Below are positions 50,601 to 59,885 of a DNA stretch of 64,000 nt, one piece after another. The stretch lies in contig NC_051440.1 in the NCBI RefSeq assembly GCF_001649575.2, positions 24,104,476-24,168,475 of the forward strand, given 5' to 3'. Below the pieces are notes generated by a model. That model made no database searches. It was given only the letters and a program-made list of their open reading frames with translations, and was not told the origin of the DNA. The DNA is from Kryptolebias marmoratus (Eukaryota; Chordata; Actinopteri; Cyprinodontiformes; Rivulidae). The position numbers were made by a program, and so were the translations under genes. Within the stretch, counting starts at the first letter, position 1, and each line of letters begins with the position of its first letter.

Positions 50601-52121
50601 CAATTCAGCACTAAAATCCACAACTTTCATTGCCTGGTCATTTCTCACAAACCCTCACTATGTGCTGTGAGATGGCAAACACGACAGGATTGTTTGACTG
50701 AGGAATGTATTGTTTATGAAATTTATGATAAAAAATGCAGGTTTCAGAAATGCATAACTGGCAACAAATTCCTCTAGAGACTGGGCTGCAAATCCAATGC
50801 CTTCTGCTGTGCAATACATGGGCAGCTTAGTTTCCTGTGAAATTATGCACAATACTTGTGCAGCATTTAAACTCTTTCTTTAAAATATTTTCTGTTTTTC
50901 AACTTACTTTAAAATGTGTATCCTCCTTACTTTTATGAAGCTAACCTGTGGAAAACGCAACAACAAAATACAGTAACTGTATACGTGTAAATGTCAATAA
51001 GCTGTCCATCTAAATGATTCATGGCATTCAGCATGGTTACAGCAGATGGGTATGAACTGCCGTTGCCAACTTTTTATATCTGAAAAAGTTAAATTTATGA
51101 TCAGCGAAGATATTTCACATTAAATCTGTCAAAAAATATTTGATGTTGACCAAAAAAAAGGGCTTGAAAATATAAGAGACTGTTGTTTTCAGTTGTAAAA
51201 AAGGGAATATTGTTATCAGGTTTGCTTCAAGCTGAAGCAAAATAAGAGCCGTGTTTCGATGTATAATTCTATTATTAAATACAATTTGGTAGAAATCACT
51301 GCCCCAGATGAGATTTGAGTCATTAAGAAAATTGGCATGTCTTAATGCTGATTTCATTTTTCTTAAAATAGTACTTTGGTCTTTTTACTTAGTTAGTTCA
51401 ACTTTTGTTCTCTGTTTGGTAGAGCCTGCTGATGTATGAAAAAAAGCAGTTAAAGGTGAGAAGAAATGCTGAGTGTGCAAAGATGTGGTCTTTTGTGCTG
51501 ATGATTGTAGAGACTGTAACTACCGTTCATTTGGTCTTGCTGTTTTTACCTCCTCCACTCATTACCAGACTGTTGTAAATGCCACTAATCAGATTCAAAT
51601 ATAAGTAATTATTCAAAAATGTCATAACCTTGAATTAGTCTGTTTCTTGCATTCTAGATTCAGCCTTTCAGGAGTTTCCTTTACCTCATCCCTAACCCTG
51701 TTACGTGGAGAATTAATACCCTTTAACCCAGCTTCTGCTTCAGTGTCTGTCGTTCAGAGTGACGCTGAAGAAAATTTAAAATCGGAAGTTGTGAAAACAT
51801 TGCCTGGGTGGGCACTCACCTGCGATACGTATACAGGTATGGCTGGCGAACAGCTTGCAGGGGAGCCCAAATGATGAACCCCAGAAGGGCGAAAGGAAGG
51901 GATGCTAGGAGGAGCAGCAGATAGAGGGGTGCAGAAATCAGGACACACAGGGTGAGGAGGGAGCAGGGGTCCTGGGAGCGCTGGCGCTTCTCCAGGGAAG
52001 TGGCCACGCAGGAAGCCAGGAGCCTGTCCAGGAACCAGTAGCAAGGAAACACCAGGCTCCACGACAAGCCATCCAGGAAGTGCAGACAGGCACTGGAGTA
52101 AGGGGTGGTGTGGAGGACCAT
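23592..52121 (-). CDS. smpd3: neutral sphingomyelinase 2 (sphingomyelin phosphodiesterase 3), complete coding sequence in 9 exons, 722 aa
   Basis: This Mg2+-dependent enzyme hydrolyses sphingomyelin to ceramide and phosphocholine at the plasma membrane and Golgi. Exons are 51820-52121, 50217-50468, 49169-50120, 34535-34610, 32627-32788, 30326-30415, 26420-26483, 26050-26218 and 23592-23693. All junctions are GT-AG and in frame. Residues 11-37 and 55-85 are the two hydrophobic membrane segments. Catalytic landmarks of the DNase I-like fold are present: N135 (NVCLLPD), E424 (LALQEVF), the D491/K496 switch (DALAAK), D573/N575 (GDLNFDN) and D705-H706 (TDH). PQIKIY (170-175) matches the calcineurin-docking motif described for nSMase2. 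The protein is about 70 residues longer than human (655), because of a Cys-Pro-x-His-rich insert at 225-321. The start has G at -3 and G at +4. Identification is essentially certain by near-continuous similarity to the human protein as I know it. Confidence 0.97.
23840..23897 (+). repeat. dispersed repeat family A, 3'-end fragment
   Basis: 'tccatcaagaaatgctagac' then 'ctttaattg' matches only the terminal part of the family. Confidence 0.5.
25890..25980. repeat. short degenerate tandem block of GGTAT/TACC motifs
   Basis: 'acctgg', 'ggtatcaggtatgt', 'aggtaaatatcaggtaggta' and 'tgtaccaggg' recur within 90 bp. 'ggtatgtaccaggg' also occurs at about 23842-23855. Confidence 0.5.
26050..26218 (-). 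CDS. smpd3: smpd3 coding exon 8
   Basis: Encodes VMENEDGRKEYLVFPPSKN..., then LKGNGRRIDYILYSDEGL and DWKL. The conserved GNGRRIDY block is intact. The acceptor is CTCTGTCAG and the donor CTG|GTAGGA. Confidence 0.96.
26420..26483 (-). CDS. smpd3: smpd3 coding exon 7
   Basis: Encodes GTLLDPSGLYDDDVSSAESL, then QK, matching human GTLLDTNGLYDEDVCTPDNL. The human Cys here is Ser. The acceptor is GTTTTTTAG and the donor CAAAA|GTGAGT. Confidence 0.95.
27710..28070 (-). repeat. dispersed repeat family A copy, minus orientation
   Basis: It starts 'aaaggcctaaccttctttga', passes 'ggttttcatgccagagtttt' and 'agtggttcatgagatgtttt', and ends 'ttttgcccacttttgcctta'. Both termini are visible, flanked by TTAA-containing sequence. 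Confidence 0.75.
29030..29805 (+). repeat. dispersed repeat family A copy, interrupted
   Basis: The left part (29030-29140) has 'aaaggcaaaagggcaatagt' and 'tctcatgaaccactggacaa'. The right part (29518-29805) resumes with 'tctacaacagattgactttt' and ends 'gaatgccaggccttc'. The gap is filled by an unrelated block. Confidence 0.7.
29141..29517. mobile_element. unclassified AT-rich insert within a family A repeat
   Basis: About 377 bp separates two halves of a family A copy that are contiguous elsewhere. 'gtttggacccaagaatgcaa' near its left end resembles a widespread fish repeat. No clear terminal inverted repeats or target duplication were found. Confidence 0.45.
30326..30415 (-). CDS. smpd3: smpd3 coding exon 6
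   Basis: Encodes EDKLEQQHALFTQYKDPCRL, then GPGEDKPWAL, closely matching human. The acceptor is TTTTTTCCAG and the donor CTGG|GTGAGG. Confidence 0.96.
30416..32626 (-). other. smpd3 intron 5
   Basis: A 2.2-kb intron, nearly half of it a decayed LINE in the opposite orientation to smpd3. Confidence 0.8.
31170..32130 (+). mobile_element. decayed RTE-clade (Rex3-like) LINE, reverse-transcriptase region to 3' end
   Basis: Plus-strand remnants include VLFLLFAEDVVLLVSS, equivalent to the reverse-transcriptase catalytic [FY]ADD motif with the first Asp mutated to Glu. They also include 'ttcatggacaagatct' (the block upstream of it) and the family 3' end ('ccttgggatccctcaggagg', 'gaagatggatcgatga'). 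Several stops and frameshifts show it is dead. The 5' part is missing. Confidence 0.75.
32627..32788 (-). CDS. smpd3: smpd3 coding exon 5
   Basis: Encodes DASVRCEQLDLLLQW..., then LVAFDVILGDLNFDNCSS. It contains catalytic D573 and N575. The acceptor is CTGTCCAG and the donor TCAG|GTGGGC. Confidence 0.96.
33340..33430. repeat. common fish interspersed repeat end
   Basis: 'tcaaatcaaatttatttgta', 'tagcacattt' and 'caaagtgctgcacag' match a motif I recognise from many fish genomes. The element class is not certain. Confidence 0.5.
33435..33635 (+). repeat. dispersed repeat family A, 3' half
   Basis: Starts 'acaaatatggtgtgctatta' and runs through 'aaaactctggcatgaaaggc' to a decayed 3' end. Confidence 0.6.
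34535..34610 (-). CDS. smpd3: smpd3 coding exon 4
   Basis: Encodes VHVGTSHQEQRVVGYLTCTH, then LHAIE, matching human VQVGSTPQDQRIVGYIACTH. The acceptor is ATCACTGCAG and the donor GAAG|GTAAAG. Confidence 0.96.
35455..35560 (+). repeat. tRNA-like (SINE-type) fish repeat fragment
   Basis: 'cggtggcatggtggtgcagt', 'gctgcctcacagcaagaa' and 'gatggttcaaaact' match a common fish repeat with an A-box-like and B-box-like layout. It is decayed relative to the usual form. Confidence 0.55.
36218..36345 (+). repeat. fish repeat fragment, 'gatggac..gacctgtcc' block
   Basis: 'ctctgtgatggacttgtaac', 'ctgtccagcg' and 'ggagccagctccctgtgac' correspond to the downstream part of the same widespread repeat as at 35455. 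Confidence 0.5.
37175..37330 (+). repeat. fish interspersed repeat tail (gcgctatataa block)
   Basis: 'aaagtgctttgagtggtttg' followed by 'ggcgctatataagtacagtc' and 'catttaccatttacc' is a widely dispersed fish repeat end. The class is uncertain. Confidence 0.5.
37430..37730 (+). repeat. dispersed repeat family A copy
   Basis: Contains 'gtcaagatggctgacacagc', 'taaaagtctggcatataaga' and 'atgcaaagccttcatttatt' at the end. Confidence 0.65.
38742..38760. repeat. (TGAT)n short tandem repeat
   Basis: Four to five units of TGAT/GATT. Confidence 0.8.
40715..42130 (+). repeat. dispersed repeat family A copy, split by a hAT-type element
   Basis: The left part (to 40875) has 'acttttgcagtcaacccagt' and 'caagattgctgctacagcca'. 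The right part (from 41888) has 'ggtaatagctgagagtcacc' and 'aagaaatataggcctttaat'. The gap is exactly the element at 40876-41887. Confidence 0.75.
40876..41887. mobile_element. nonautonomous hAT-type DNA transposon, 1012 bp, complete
   Basis: The termini are perfect 13-bp inverted repeats (CAGTGGCGGCTGG ... CCAGCCGCCACTG). They are flanked by a perfect 8-bp target duplication, tgttagtg (40868-40875 and 41888-41895). The CAG start and 8-bp duplication are hAT hallmarks. No transposase ORF is present. Two adjacent hairpins lie near the left end, and a CpG-rich block lies at about 41400-41720. Confidence 0.9.
43519..43755. other. locally GC-richer stretch in intron 3
   Basis: A 78-codon frame on the minus strand coincides with a less AT-rich patch. 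No motif is recognised and I do not call a gene. Confidence 0.2.
45401..45562. mobile_element. short nonautonomous hAT-type element, 162 bp, complete
   Basis: It starts CAGGGGTTTC and ends GGGGACCTCTG, with a perfect 8-bp flanking duplication gtgtaaat (45393-45400 and 45563-45570). It shares internal blocks with 8855-9003. Confidence 0.85.
46978..47531. mobile_element. fold-back element with about 135-bp inverted arms
   Basis: The left arm (46978 to about 47119) and right arm (about 47396-47527) are inverted copies that share 'gcaacagaaaaacgctgcaa', 'aagaaaaatgct' and 'acatacaaccaac', with a few indels. The right end extends to ...GGCCACTG, so it resembles a hAT-type CAGTGGCC end. The left end is altered and no target duplication is visible. 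Confidence 0.8.
49169..50120 (-). CDS. smpd3: smpd3 coding exon 3 (linker insert plus first half of catalytic domain)
   Basis: A 952-nt exon encoding residues 185-502. It starts SAASFSSLVTGFRRTSS, as in mammals, then enters a low-complexity insert with eight D/E-C-P units. The catalytic domain resumes at FDHEISAFFPANLDFLALQE and ends GALFAK. Overlapping same-strand frames of up to 299 codons are composition artefacts. The donor is GCCAAG|GTTAGT. Confidence 0.96.
49712..50002 (-). repeat. smpd3: tandem Cys-Pro-x-His motif array within Smpd3 (residues 225-321)
   Basis: Cys at 226, 236, 250, 263, 276, 287, 303 and 318 are each followed by Pro and preceded by Asp (Glu in the first). Seven of eight are C-P-[VLM]-H; the fifth is CPGQ. 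Spacers of 6 to 12 residues are rich in Ser, Thr and Gly, often 'STG' or 'PSG'. The spacing is irregular, so this is a motif array rather than a fresh minisatellite. Confidence 0.95.
50121..50216 (-). other. smpd3 intron 2 (96 nt)
   Basis: A very short intron with a poly(T) tract on the coding strand, GTGAGC donor and TTCTTTAG acceptor. Confidence 0.93.
50217..50468 (-). CDS. smpd3: smpd3 coding exon 2
   Basis: Encodes RPDKNLAEQDQ..., then SFCFCSANVCLLPDSLARFN and RPQIKIYIDSPTNTSI. It carries the catalytic Asn (N135) and the PQIKIY motif. The acceptor is TTGTCCAG and the donor ATCAG|GTGAGC. Confidence 0.96.
50469..51819 (-). other. smpd3 intron 1
   Basis: A 1.35-kb AT-rich intron. It starts with GTGAGT and ends TTGTCCAG. 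Frames in it are unremarkable. Confidence 0.9.
51820..52121 (-). CDS. smpd3: smpd3 coding exon 1 (membrane segments)
   Basis: Encodes residues 1-100 (MVLHTTPYSSACLHFL... to PYLYTYR), closely matching the human N-terminus. It has two hydrophobic membrane-inserted segments. C53 and C59 of the N-terminal palmitoylation cluster are present; position 54 is Ser instead of Cys. The donor is CGCAG|GTGAGT. Confidence 0.96.
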
Positions 52122-52735
52122 CTCTTTCTATCTTTCCTGTTCTCTTTTTGTCCTTTCTGTCACTTTCTCCTCACCTCACGCTCTCTTCCCACACCCACAT
52201 ACACTCAACAAGTGAGCACAGATCTGTTCTGATTACATGAACAGAAATGAATAAAAATGAAACCAGAATCAAGCGTACACCCTCCCCCCTCTTTGGAGAA
52301 AGGAACACTACATGATTTGAGAGATTTCTATCTAAAGCTTATCTCAGCCTCACTACCCCTCCCTCAGTAATTACACCCCCAATTGGAGGGTTCAAGAAGC
52401 ACAGTCTTGAGGTAGCGCATTGCCATAATGAAAGGCATTTGCTTGATGCCGGATCTATGATTGCAAAGACTCCAAAGACCTCCGTAGGGGGCATCCATTA
52501 AACATCACAATTTCCTCTGGGCCCTTTAGAAAGAGAGCGGATCAATAAGGAGAGGAGGGAGAAGGGAGGAAGAAAAAGGCACGATGTTAGTAACTGACTT
52601 TACTGATGAATGAAAGCTAGAAGCAGCACAGATTTAACAATGTCTGTGAATTTTAAAACATATAAATTTTTCCACTGGGGAAAAATCAAGTTTTGATCCA
52701 ACTTTTTTCTTTATTAATTATTGAAGTCATGTTCA
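52122..52735 (-). other. smpd3: smpd3 5' UTR and upstream sequence
   Basis: Purine-rich on the coding strand just upstream of the ATG. Mammalian SMPD3 has noncoding exons well upstream, so the promoter may not be here. No TATA box or exon boundary could be assigned. Confidence 0.35.
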
Positions 52736-52765
52736 AATAAAAATAAAATAAAATAAAATAAAATA
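52736..52765. repeat. (AAAAT)n short tandem repeat
   Basis: Six near-perfect AAAAT units. Confidence 0.95.
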
Positions 52766-54879
52766 GATTTCCCTGATTTTCCCGAATCAATTCATACTGA
52801 ATGAATGCATGATTCTTATAGTGCTGTCATTTAGATAAATAAGAGGAATTCATTAGGTCTAAAGAAAGATGTCTGGCACATTTACATCTATGTTACATCT
52901 GAAATAAATAGAGCAGATTCCAGCTTCAGCAAAGGTATCAAAATGTCAAGTTAAACGTAGAAGAAAAACTAAAAATATGCAGAAAATATTAGCATATTTC
53001 CTATTCAAGCTGTTTTTAATCTTAAAAAAGGTAAAATTGCAAATTTTTAGCTTTCAAAATGTGTGAACTTGATTTTAACACAACCACGTCGTGAATGAGG
53101 ACTTTGATTATTTGCAGGTTAAAGCAAGAAAAGAAAAATGACAAAAACAAAACAAAACAAAACAAACGAAAAAATCTTACAGCAGTTAAAACACAGAAAT
53201 GACATACCACTCACTTTAAAAAAAATAAAACCTTTAAAAATATTTTTTGAAAATATTGAGACCAGTAAAATAAAAGTAAAAAAGCATAAAGTCAAGTCTG
53301 CAGAAAACTATCTGTTACCTACTTGTTTGAGATTATTGCTCATCTTGGTTCTTTTTTTAGGTCTATCTTAAGATTTTATGACATTTAGATTGTTCTAAAT
53401 GCTTCCAAAATTATATGGTATTGATTTTTTATTTCATCTTTTTCTTATTTCACACTTTCCCTGCATCATTGGCTGCAGAACAATCATCAAACATGACAGA
53501 TCTGCCACAGTGATCCACAAAAAGCCTATTTATTTTATTCTGCAGTGATTCATTTTCTAGAAAATTGCTTCGTCATTGCATCTCTTGATTAATCAATGTG
53601 AACAGTTTCTTAAATGCAGGAGAATTTTTAATAGTTCATTTACATATGAATAAACTTTTGCAAATGATTAAAAGAGCTTGCAGCTGCGCAAGGTTTGCAC
53701 AAATAAACCTTTAAATAAAATAAAATAAAATAGTAATAATAAAAAGCAGTTGCCTAAAGAAGTTAATTAAGCTTTGAGACCTTGGTATCTCAATTATCTG
53801 ACAGTTCAAATTTCTGTAAGTGCTGTAAATTCAGCATAGTGCTGTTTTCTTTTTTTCTTTTTATTATCATATGAGCCAATTTTCATCTATTTATCTATTA
53901 GGTCCTCTAACACAAGAAAGAGAATAAATTCCACAAACATAAATAAACATGTGCTTTGTTTACATTAAGTGAGTACCTGCATTTCAGAATTTCATATAAA
54001 CATATCTGGCAAACTTCAGAATAATCTTTTTTTTAAGTTTGACTTCACACTTTGCAATGAGTACCTCAAAATGTTTATCTTTAAATTTTACATCTTGTTA
54101 TGCTCTGAATTTTATCTAAAAATCACAACACCTACATTTTTTTTCTGCTTGCTAACGAACAAACGGAACATATTGTCACATCAGGATCTGCTTTGGAGCA
54201 AAATAACAGCCATATGTCAACGACAGCCTGTTGTTTTCTGCCAAAATGAGGCTCTTTTGTTAGACAGCGTGTCCTATGAATAGCACATCTCTCTCGTGTG
54301 AACAATATCTCCTCGCTCTCAGTAATCTCCCTCTGCACAATCCAAACCTTTGTGTACATTAATAATTCTTGTTGTGACAGACGAGCCGCCTGTTTTGTAC
54401 GATGACTGACTTGTGACCTGCTTTGAGGTGGGCTGGAGGAGAAGGCGAGGAAGTGACCCGCTGAATCAAAGATTGACTGACTGACGTACTGTATGTGCAG
54501 AGTTTCTATCTGACTTATTGTTTTACTGTCTGATCAACAGACAGTCTTTGATCCGGGTGAATGCAGCTTCCTGTCCCGTTGTACTGAAGTGGTCCTGAGG
54601 TCACTCTGTGTTTAACACAGTCACCATGATTGTTAAAGGTCGGTTTAACTCTGGGTAAATAATTTATGGCTGAAACTTGGATATAAATAAAGCACAAGTA
54701 GAGCAGAGCGGGATGAGAGAGTGAGCTAACTACAGGAAGCCATCAGAGGGTTTACTACCACACATAAACTCTAATGTAGACTCATTGCATTAACTCAGTG
54801 CCACCTGGCATTGAAGCTGCAGTTCCTTTCCTCATAAAGACAAGCCATTTGTGGTCCAGTATTAGTATTAATCATTAAC
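52766..54879. other. AT-rich noncoding sequence upstream of smpd3
   Basis: No gene is recognised. Short (AAAAC)n and (AAAAT)n runs lie near 53145-53165 and 53715-53731. Confidence 0.5.
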
Positions 54880-54889
54880 TGAGCTGGTG

Positions 54890-55130
54890 CCTCTCTCCGT
54901 TGGTTAATGAGCGAGATGAGATACACCCACAGAGATTTCCAGTTCATTGAAGGACCAACATAGAGACACCAAAGACAGAGAACACTTAAGATCAATGTTG
55001 AATTTCCAGTTACCCTAACATGCATGTTTTTGGACTGTGTGAGAAAAATAGAATATCTGGAGAAAACAAATGCACGACAAAAACATGCAAAATTCACACA
55101 GAGAGACGCCAGATGAGATTCAAATCAGAA
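54890..55130 (-). repeat. decayed fish repeat (reverse of the 35455/36218 family)
   Basis: 'acatgcatgtttttggactg', 'ctggagaaaacaaatgcacg' and 'acatgcaaaattcacacaga' are the typical middle blocks of this widespread repeat. Confidence 0.6.
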
Positions 55131-56480
55131 AACTTTTTGATTTGTATCACAAATCCATATATTCTGATTATTAAAATAAATTATAATCTTTGAATCAAAG
55201 AAAACATTACAAATAGCTGATATATGATTCAATATACAGTATAATTTATGGGCATTACATGGTCAATATGAGTCATTTAACAGCCTAAGCTTTCAGTCTC
55301 CTGTTCTGTAGATTTAAAAAGATGTAATGAAAACTATTACAAAGGTAATCATCACCCAATGCCAAAAGGCTAAGGAGGGCATTAATGCTCTTGTTCGTGT
55401 TTGTGTAGATGCATGCGTCAGATCTGGAGCGTAAGGACTCAAGGACGCAGGCTGAACTCAAGGACTGGATGCAAACAAAAGAATTTAATAACAAAAACAA
55501 AAGCTGACAGGGCACCAGAGAAAATAAAAACCAGGAATCTCAAAATGAAAGCACAAGAAAAACATGGTGAAGTAACAATACATCTCACAAAATTTTGACA
55601 AGATTTTAAAGAAAATCTCAGAAAGAATTCCTTTAATTTGATAATGAAGTTATCTTTAGAATATTCCAAGGCAATACTTAATTGACTATCAGTGATTGAC
55701 TTCCATGTCTGCCATGTCAAAACATACAACTCAACAAAATGATTGACAGGTGTCTGAGGGTAAAGTTGAGACGGGGGGAAGATGGGCTTTTCCTCCCCCA
55801 CAAGTTTGTTTTGCTGTCTGCGTTTGCGCTCCCTACAGCGTTAAATCCCCCGACTCGCAGCTTTTAAAGACTTCCACTTTTCAGCAGAACAGGTTTTTTT
55901 TTTTTTTCCAAATCTTCTGAAGGAGTCTCTTTTTTAGAAACTGCAGACAGCATCAACAACAAAAACCCAGAAAAACACCCATCAATCACCACTGATATGT
56001 CAGCAGCACAAACCGTGACTCCTGCCACATCAGGAGAAACGCAGCAGTGCATATTTTATACCCAAAGACATGTCCTAATCAGGAGAGAGAAACAGGCTGC
56101 AATGGAAAAGCATTTAACAGAATATTAGAATGCATCTTACTGGCAAAGACACATCTATATCAGACGGGTTTAAATCACCCGGCTGCCACTGAGAGTTTAC
56201 CAGAATAACAATGCCAGATGATGGTGGCAAATATTGTTTTAAAATGACTAAAAGCCCAAAAATCTTTAATGTCCTGGATGTATTTACTGACAGGCCTTAG
56301 GTTTACCAAAATAATCTTTTGAAATTAGCCCTTTTGATGTTAAATTATCAGCTGCTAACTAAGATCACAAACTAACTGGTGAATAAAAATGGGTGAAACC
56401 AGCAAAATGATGTGACACAAATTGACCACAGCCCAAAATAACACAAATAACTGACAAGATTCCTTCTTCAATGTGAAAGA
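55131..56480. other. noncoding; one possible repeat fragment
   Basis: The segment 55420-55565 ('ggactggatgcaaacaaaag', 'aatttaataacaaaaacaaa') resembles the class of insert at 29141. Otherwise nothing is recognised. Confidence 0.4.
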
Positions 56481-56489
56481 GAAATTAAA

Positions 56490-56751
56490 TTTCTACAGAG
56501 TAATAAGAAGCAAATACAAATATGCATTGTAAAACAAGTGAATATTTATGCAATCACTTCTTTTAACTGAAATATTTTTATTTATTGGTATCATTCTGTA
56601 AAAAAACGATTTCACTTTTACATTGAAAACATTTTCTTTTGTTTGTTTGTTTTGTTTTTTGTAAAGAAGGCCAATTTATATTGACCATGATGGATTTCTG
56701 ACAAGAATAAAAGCACACCACATCCGAGGGGGTGAATACTTTTATAGGCAC

Positions 56752-56752
<1 letters not shown>
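56490..56752 (+). mobile_element. Tc1-like transposon 3' end remnant
   Basis: It ends 'gggggtgaatacttttatag', then gcactgt. This is the typical terminal sequence of a fish Tc1-type element and is followed by alternating TG/TA. The upstream 'tttcacttttacattgaaaa' fits the same family. No transposase remains. Confidence 0.55.

Positions 56753-56799
<47 letters not shown>
56753..56799. repeat. (TG)n(TA)n microsatellite
   Basis: Four TG units followed by about nineteen AT units. Confidence 0.97.
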
Positions 56800-56803
<4 letters not shown>

Positions 56804-58109
56804 CAGTATATGACTCACTGAGCTGCAGAGTTGTGCAACACTACTTTACTGATTAGAGAATGTAATATTAAAAATAACCTCAGTGAATTCCTGCAGTTTC
56901 AAATCCTGGTTCAGGTTAAATCAAATATCAGATGTAACAGCCTCAAAAAGGAAATTAATGCTAAACAAACAAAACTGAAAAACATTATAAAATAATACTA
57001 AACTTATATTTGGCAACAGCTACAGTTCATATTCAGTGTGTTTTTAACAACATGATAGACCTTTTAAGCCAGATGATTATTTTTTAAAATTGATTAGGTC
57101 AAATTAAGTCACTTATCTGAAGTGTTTTTTTGAAGTAGTTCATATTTTGTTTCTGTTTTCCTCGTGCACAAAAACAAATCTCTGTTTTTTGTTACAGTGA
57201 GATGACAATTAGCAGCCGATGTCCAAAGTGAAAATGACGAGTGGTGCTTTAATCACAAAACAGTGTGGGAGTTTGCCTCACAGTTTAATAAAAACAATAA
57301 CACTTCAGATTTCTCTTTTAATCGTTTACATAATGAAATAAAAATAGAATGAATTAAACTGGGATGTATTACACATTGTGGGGCCGGGGTCGGTTTTATT
57401 GTAACTAAAGTATATCATATTAAGATCCAATTGTCCATTTTCTTTGTTTTTCCCCTCTCTTAGCTCAACTTCTTCATCATAAAGCTGGGATTTATGAGCT
57501 GTGTTATTGATGAAAACGTTGTTTTACAGTTTTGTAGTGAAGCTAACTTCTTAGGATCTTATTGACAGCCTGGACGTTAGTGATAAATGCCACCTATGTC
57601 AGTTCGGGAAGTCCATGAAAGTTTGCCTGTAAATGTAAGTCAAATAATTTCCCCCTGAGCTTAAATCAATACTGTCTGTCTGGATAAACAACGAGAATGC
57701 TGCGTGTAAACCTTCACAGTCTGCGTGTGTTTCCATGTTGGTCTGGAAAGTCATTATAGTTCATGTGCTCATGTGTGGAACCATCAGCATTGTAGAATGA
57801 GTGTGTATTAGTGGAAAAACTGATACCAGACTATCAAAAGTGCATAATGTTTTATTAAAACGACCAAAATAAAAGACCTAACTGGGCATCAAGTCAATTA
57901 TGAATTAAATTCAGGCAAAAGAAAAACCAAAAACTAATTCTTAATGCAGATGACAAGTAAGAACTGTTTGCATTATGAGACATACAAAACCACAGAAATG
58001 TAAAATAAACACCAAAAAGACAAAAGGGTATCCAAAATGTGACCCAAAATAATTATACTGAAACCTGCTTTATAATAGTCACAAACACTAAAGTTTCAAG
58101 AAATAAAAA
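56800..58109. other. noncoding, nothing recognised
   Basis: AT-rich sequence without identifiable gene or repeat. Confidence 0.5.
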
Positions 58110-58545
58110 CAAAGGAAATGATTCCTTGAAGGGATGCATGTCATCCGCCACCTTCCATCCCAGACTTTTAGACTAAGATCGTCTTGTGTTGAGGAATGAC
58201 AGAGTTGTAGCTGTTTTAGTCAAAATAACATTTTATAGAAAGTCATGTGATACTGCGAGATGTTGCACTCAGAGTACGTGTTATGAATGACTCTCAGCGA
58301 CTACTACATTCAGTTTTAGCCCAGTATCAGTAAAACTGACTGAGACACAGCTGTCTGTTAGCAGCGGCAGCCATCTTGCGATGGATTGACTCTAAAAGTT
58401 AATCAGTTGTAGATGTGATTACTTTCTTAAAGTTTCAGTAAAATCCATTCTGTGGTTTATGAGGTATTTTGGTAACAGACAGATGCACGCACGGGCATAA
58501 AAACATTATCATCTTTTCGTCTTTGGCGGGCAATAATAAGACCCA
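58110..58545 (-). repeat. dispersed repeat family A copy, minus orientation
   Basis: It runs from 'attccttgaagggatgcatg' through 'atgactctcagcgactacta' and 'cagcagcggcagccatcttg' to 'tctttggcgggcaataataa'. It is near full length. Confidence 0.75.
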
Positions 58546-59885
58546 AAGGACAGGGACAAAGCAACCTAAAGACATGAATGACCTTAAAGTGACACAAAAT
58601 GGTTATGTTTGCATGTAGAACCAAAATGTAGCTCAAAAATAATAAGATAAAAAGACATGAACAAAATAAATGTATTAAAAATGTAAACATTCACAAAAAT
58701 AAGGAAATCAAAGGCCCAACACGCTATACAAAACAGAAAAGATACACCACGTCCAAAATGCATTAACCAAAAACAACCATGAATAGATAAAAAAAACAAA
58801 AGAAAATGATGCAAAACATTTACACAGGCTGCATGGTTTGAGGCTGTTGTGTGTCCCACTTCTGCAGGACGAATGGGAGACCTTTTCCACATCTACTGTA
58901 CACACAGGAGCCCTTTGTCTTGGACAGAACAATTCAGCGTAACAGTTATCAATACTCTGGCTATCTGAGCGACACATTAACACATCCACCACACACACAG
59001 CTTAGAAATATGTGCTAAGCCAAACGAGAAATAAGGCCATCTGGCAAAAACTAAAATAGTGTTGGATCAGAGCAGTTACTCCCTCTCTGATTCTTTGCAT
59101 CATTTATTTCCTTTCCTCATTAGTTTCTTCTCTTCTCTTTATTTCTGCTTTTTCTCTGCAGCTCCTCTCCTTCTTGTTTTATTTTCCTTTTTTAAAAATC
59201 TCTTCATCTGTTTCTCTTTGCATACTCCAAGAGATCCTGCAGGACCAGCATGAACACACACACACACGGACCTGTAAAGGCCAGTGACGTCATTCTGCTG
59301 ACTGCATGCTCCAGGGAGTGCTGTTGTCATGGTGACCTACTCACATACACTTACTGACTGTACAGCCGTAGCTGCTTGTCACTGTACTGAGAACACACAC
59401 ACAGGCTCGGTCCGGACACACTGAATGTGTTTCATATCCAGTGAAATGTTGTTTTGTTTTTTTTCAGCTGAAGCATGTCAGGTATTTACAGCCGGTCCAT
59501 TGAAGGCTGTAATAGATTCAAGTAAAACCAATGTCACATGTCTTCCCCTGGATGGTTATTTTCCAATCAATTAGGAATTATGGTTTTGTGTTTCCATCAA
59601 CAACAAAGCAATCGGAGATGAAATTGGACCTCTGGGAATGGCTGGGAGGAACAAAAACTCTCATTAGCACTTAGACTTCTTCACTGGGCTGGATAAACTG
59701 TCAAATTATTCATTATCAATCAGAGGAGAGCTGGCAGCTGATTACTCTTAATCTTTTAATGTCACTGATAGGTGTTTGCTGCATATGGAGTACTGCAATA
59801 AAATGCATTTTTATCGCCCTTTGCCAGAGTTAAAGGTGGAAAATAGTATTTTCACTCCATGTGAGTGTGTGTATTAGTGAATCTG
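58546..59885. other. noncoding, nothing recognised
   Basis: A pyrimidine-rich stretch at 59075-59220 precedes a short (CA)n. No gene is identified. Confidence 0.5.

Noticed and set aside
56578..56818. Frames of alternating Tyr-Ile
   Set aside because: Products of the (TA)n microsatellite.
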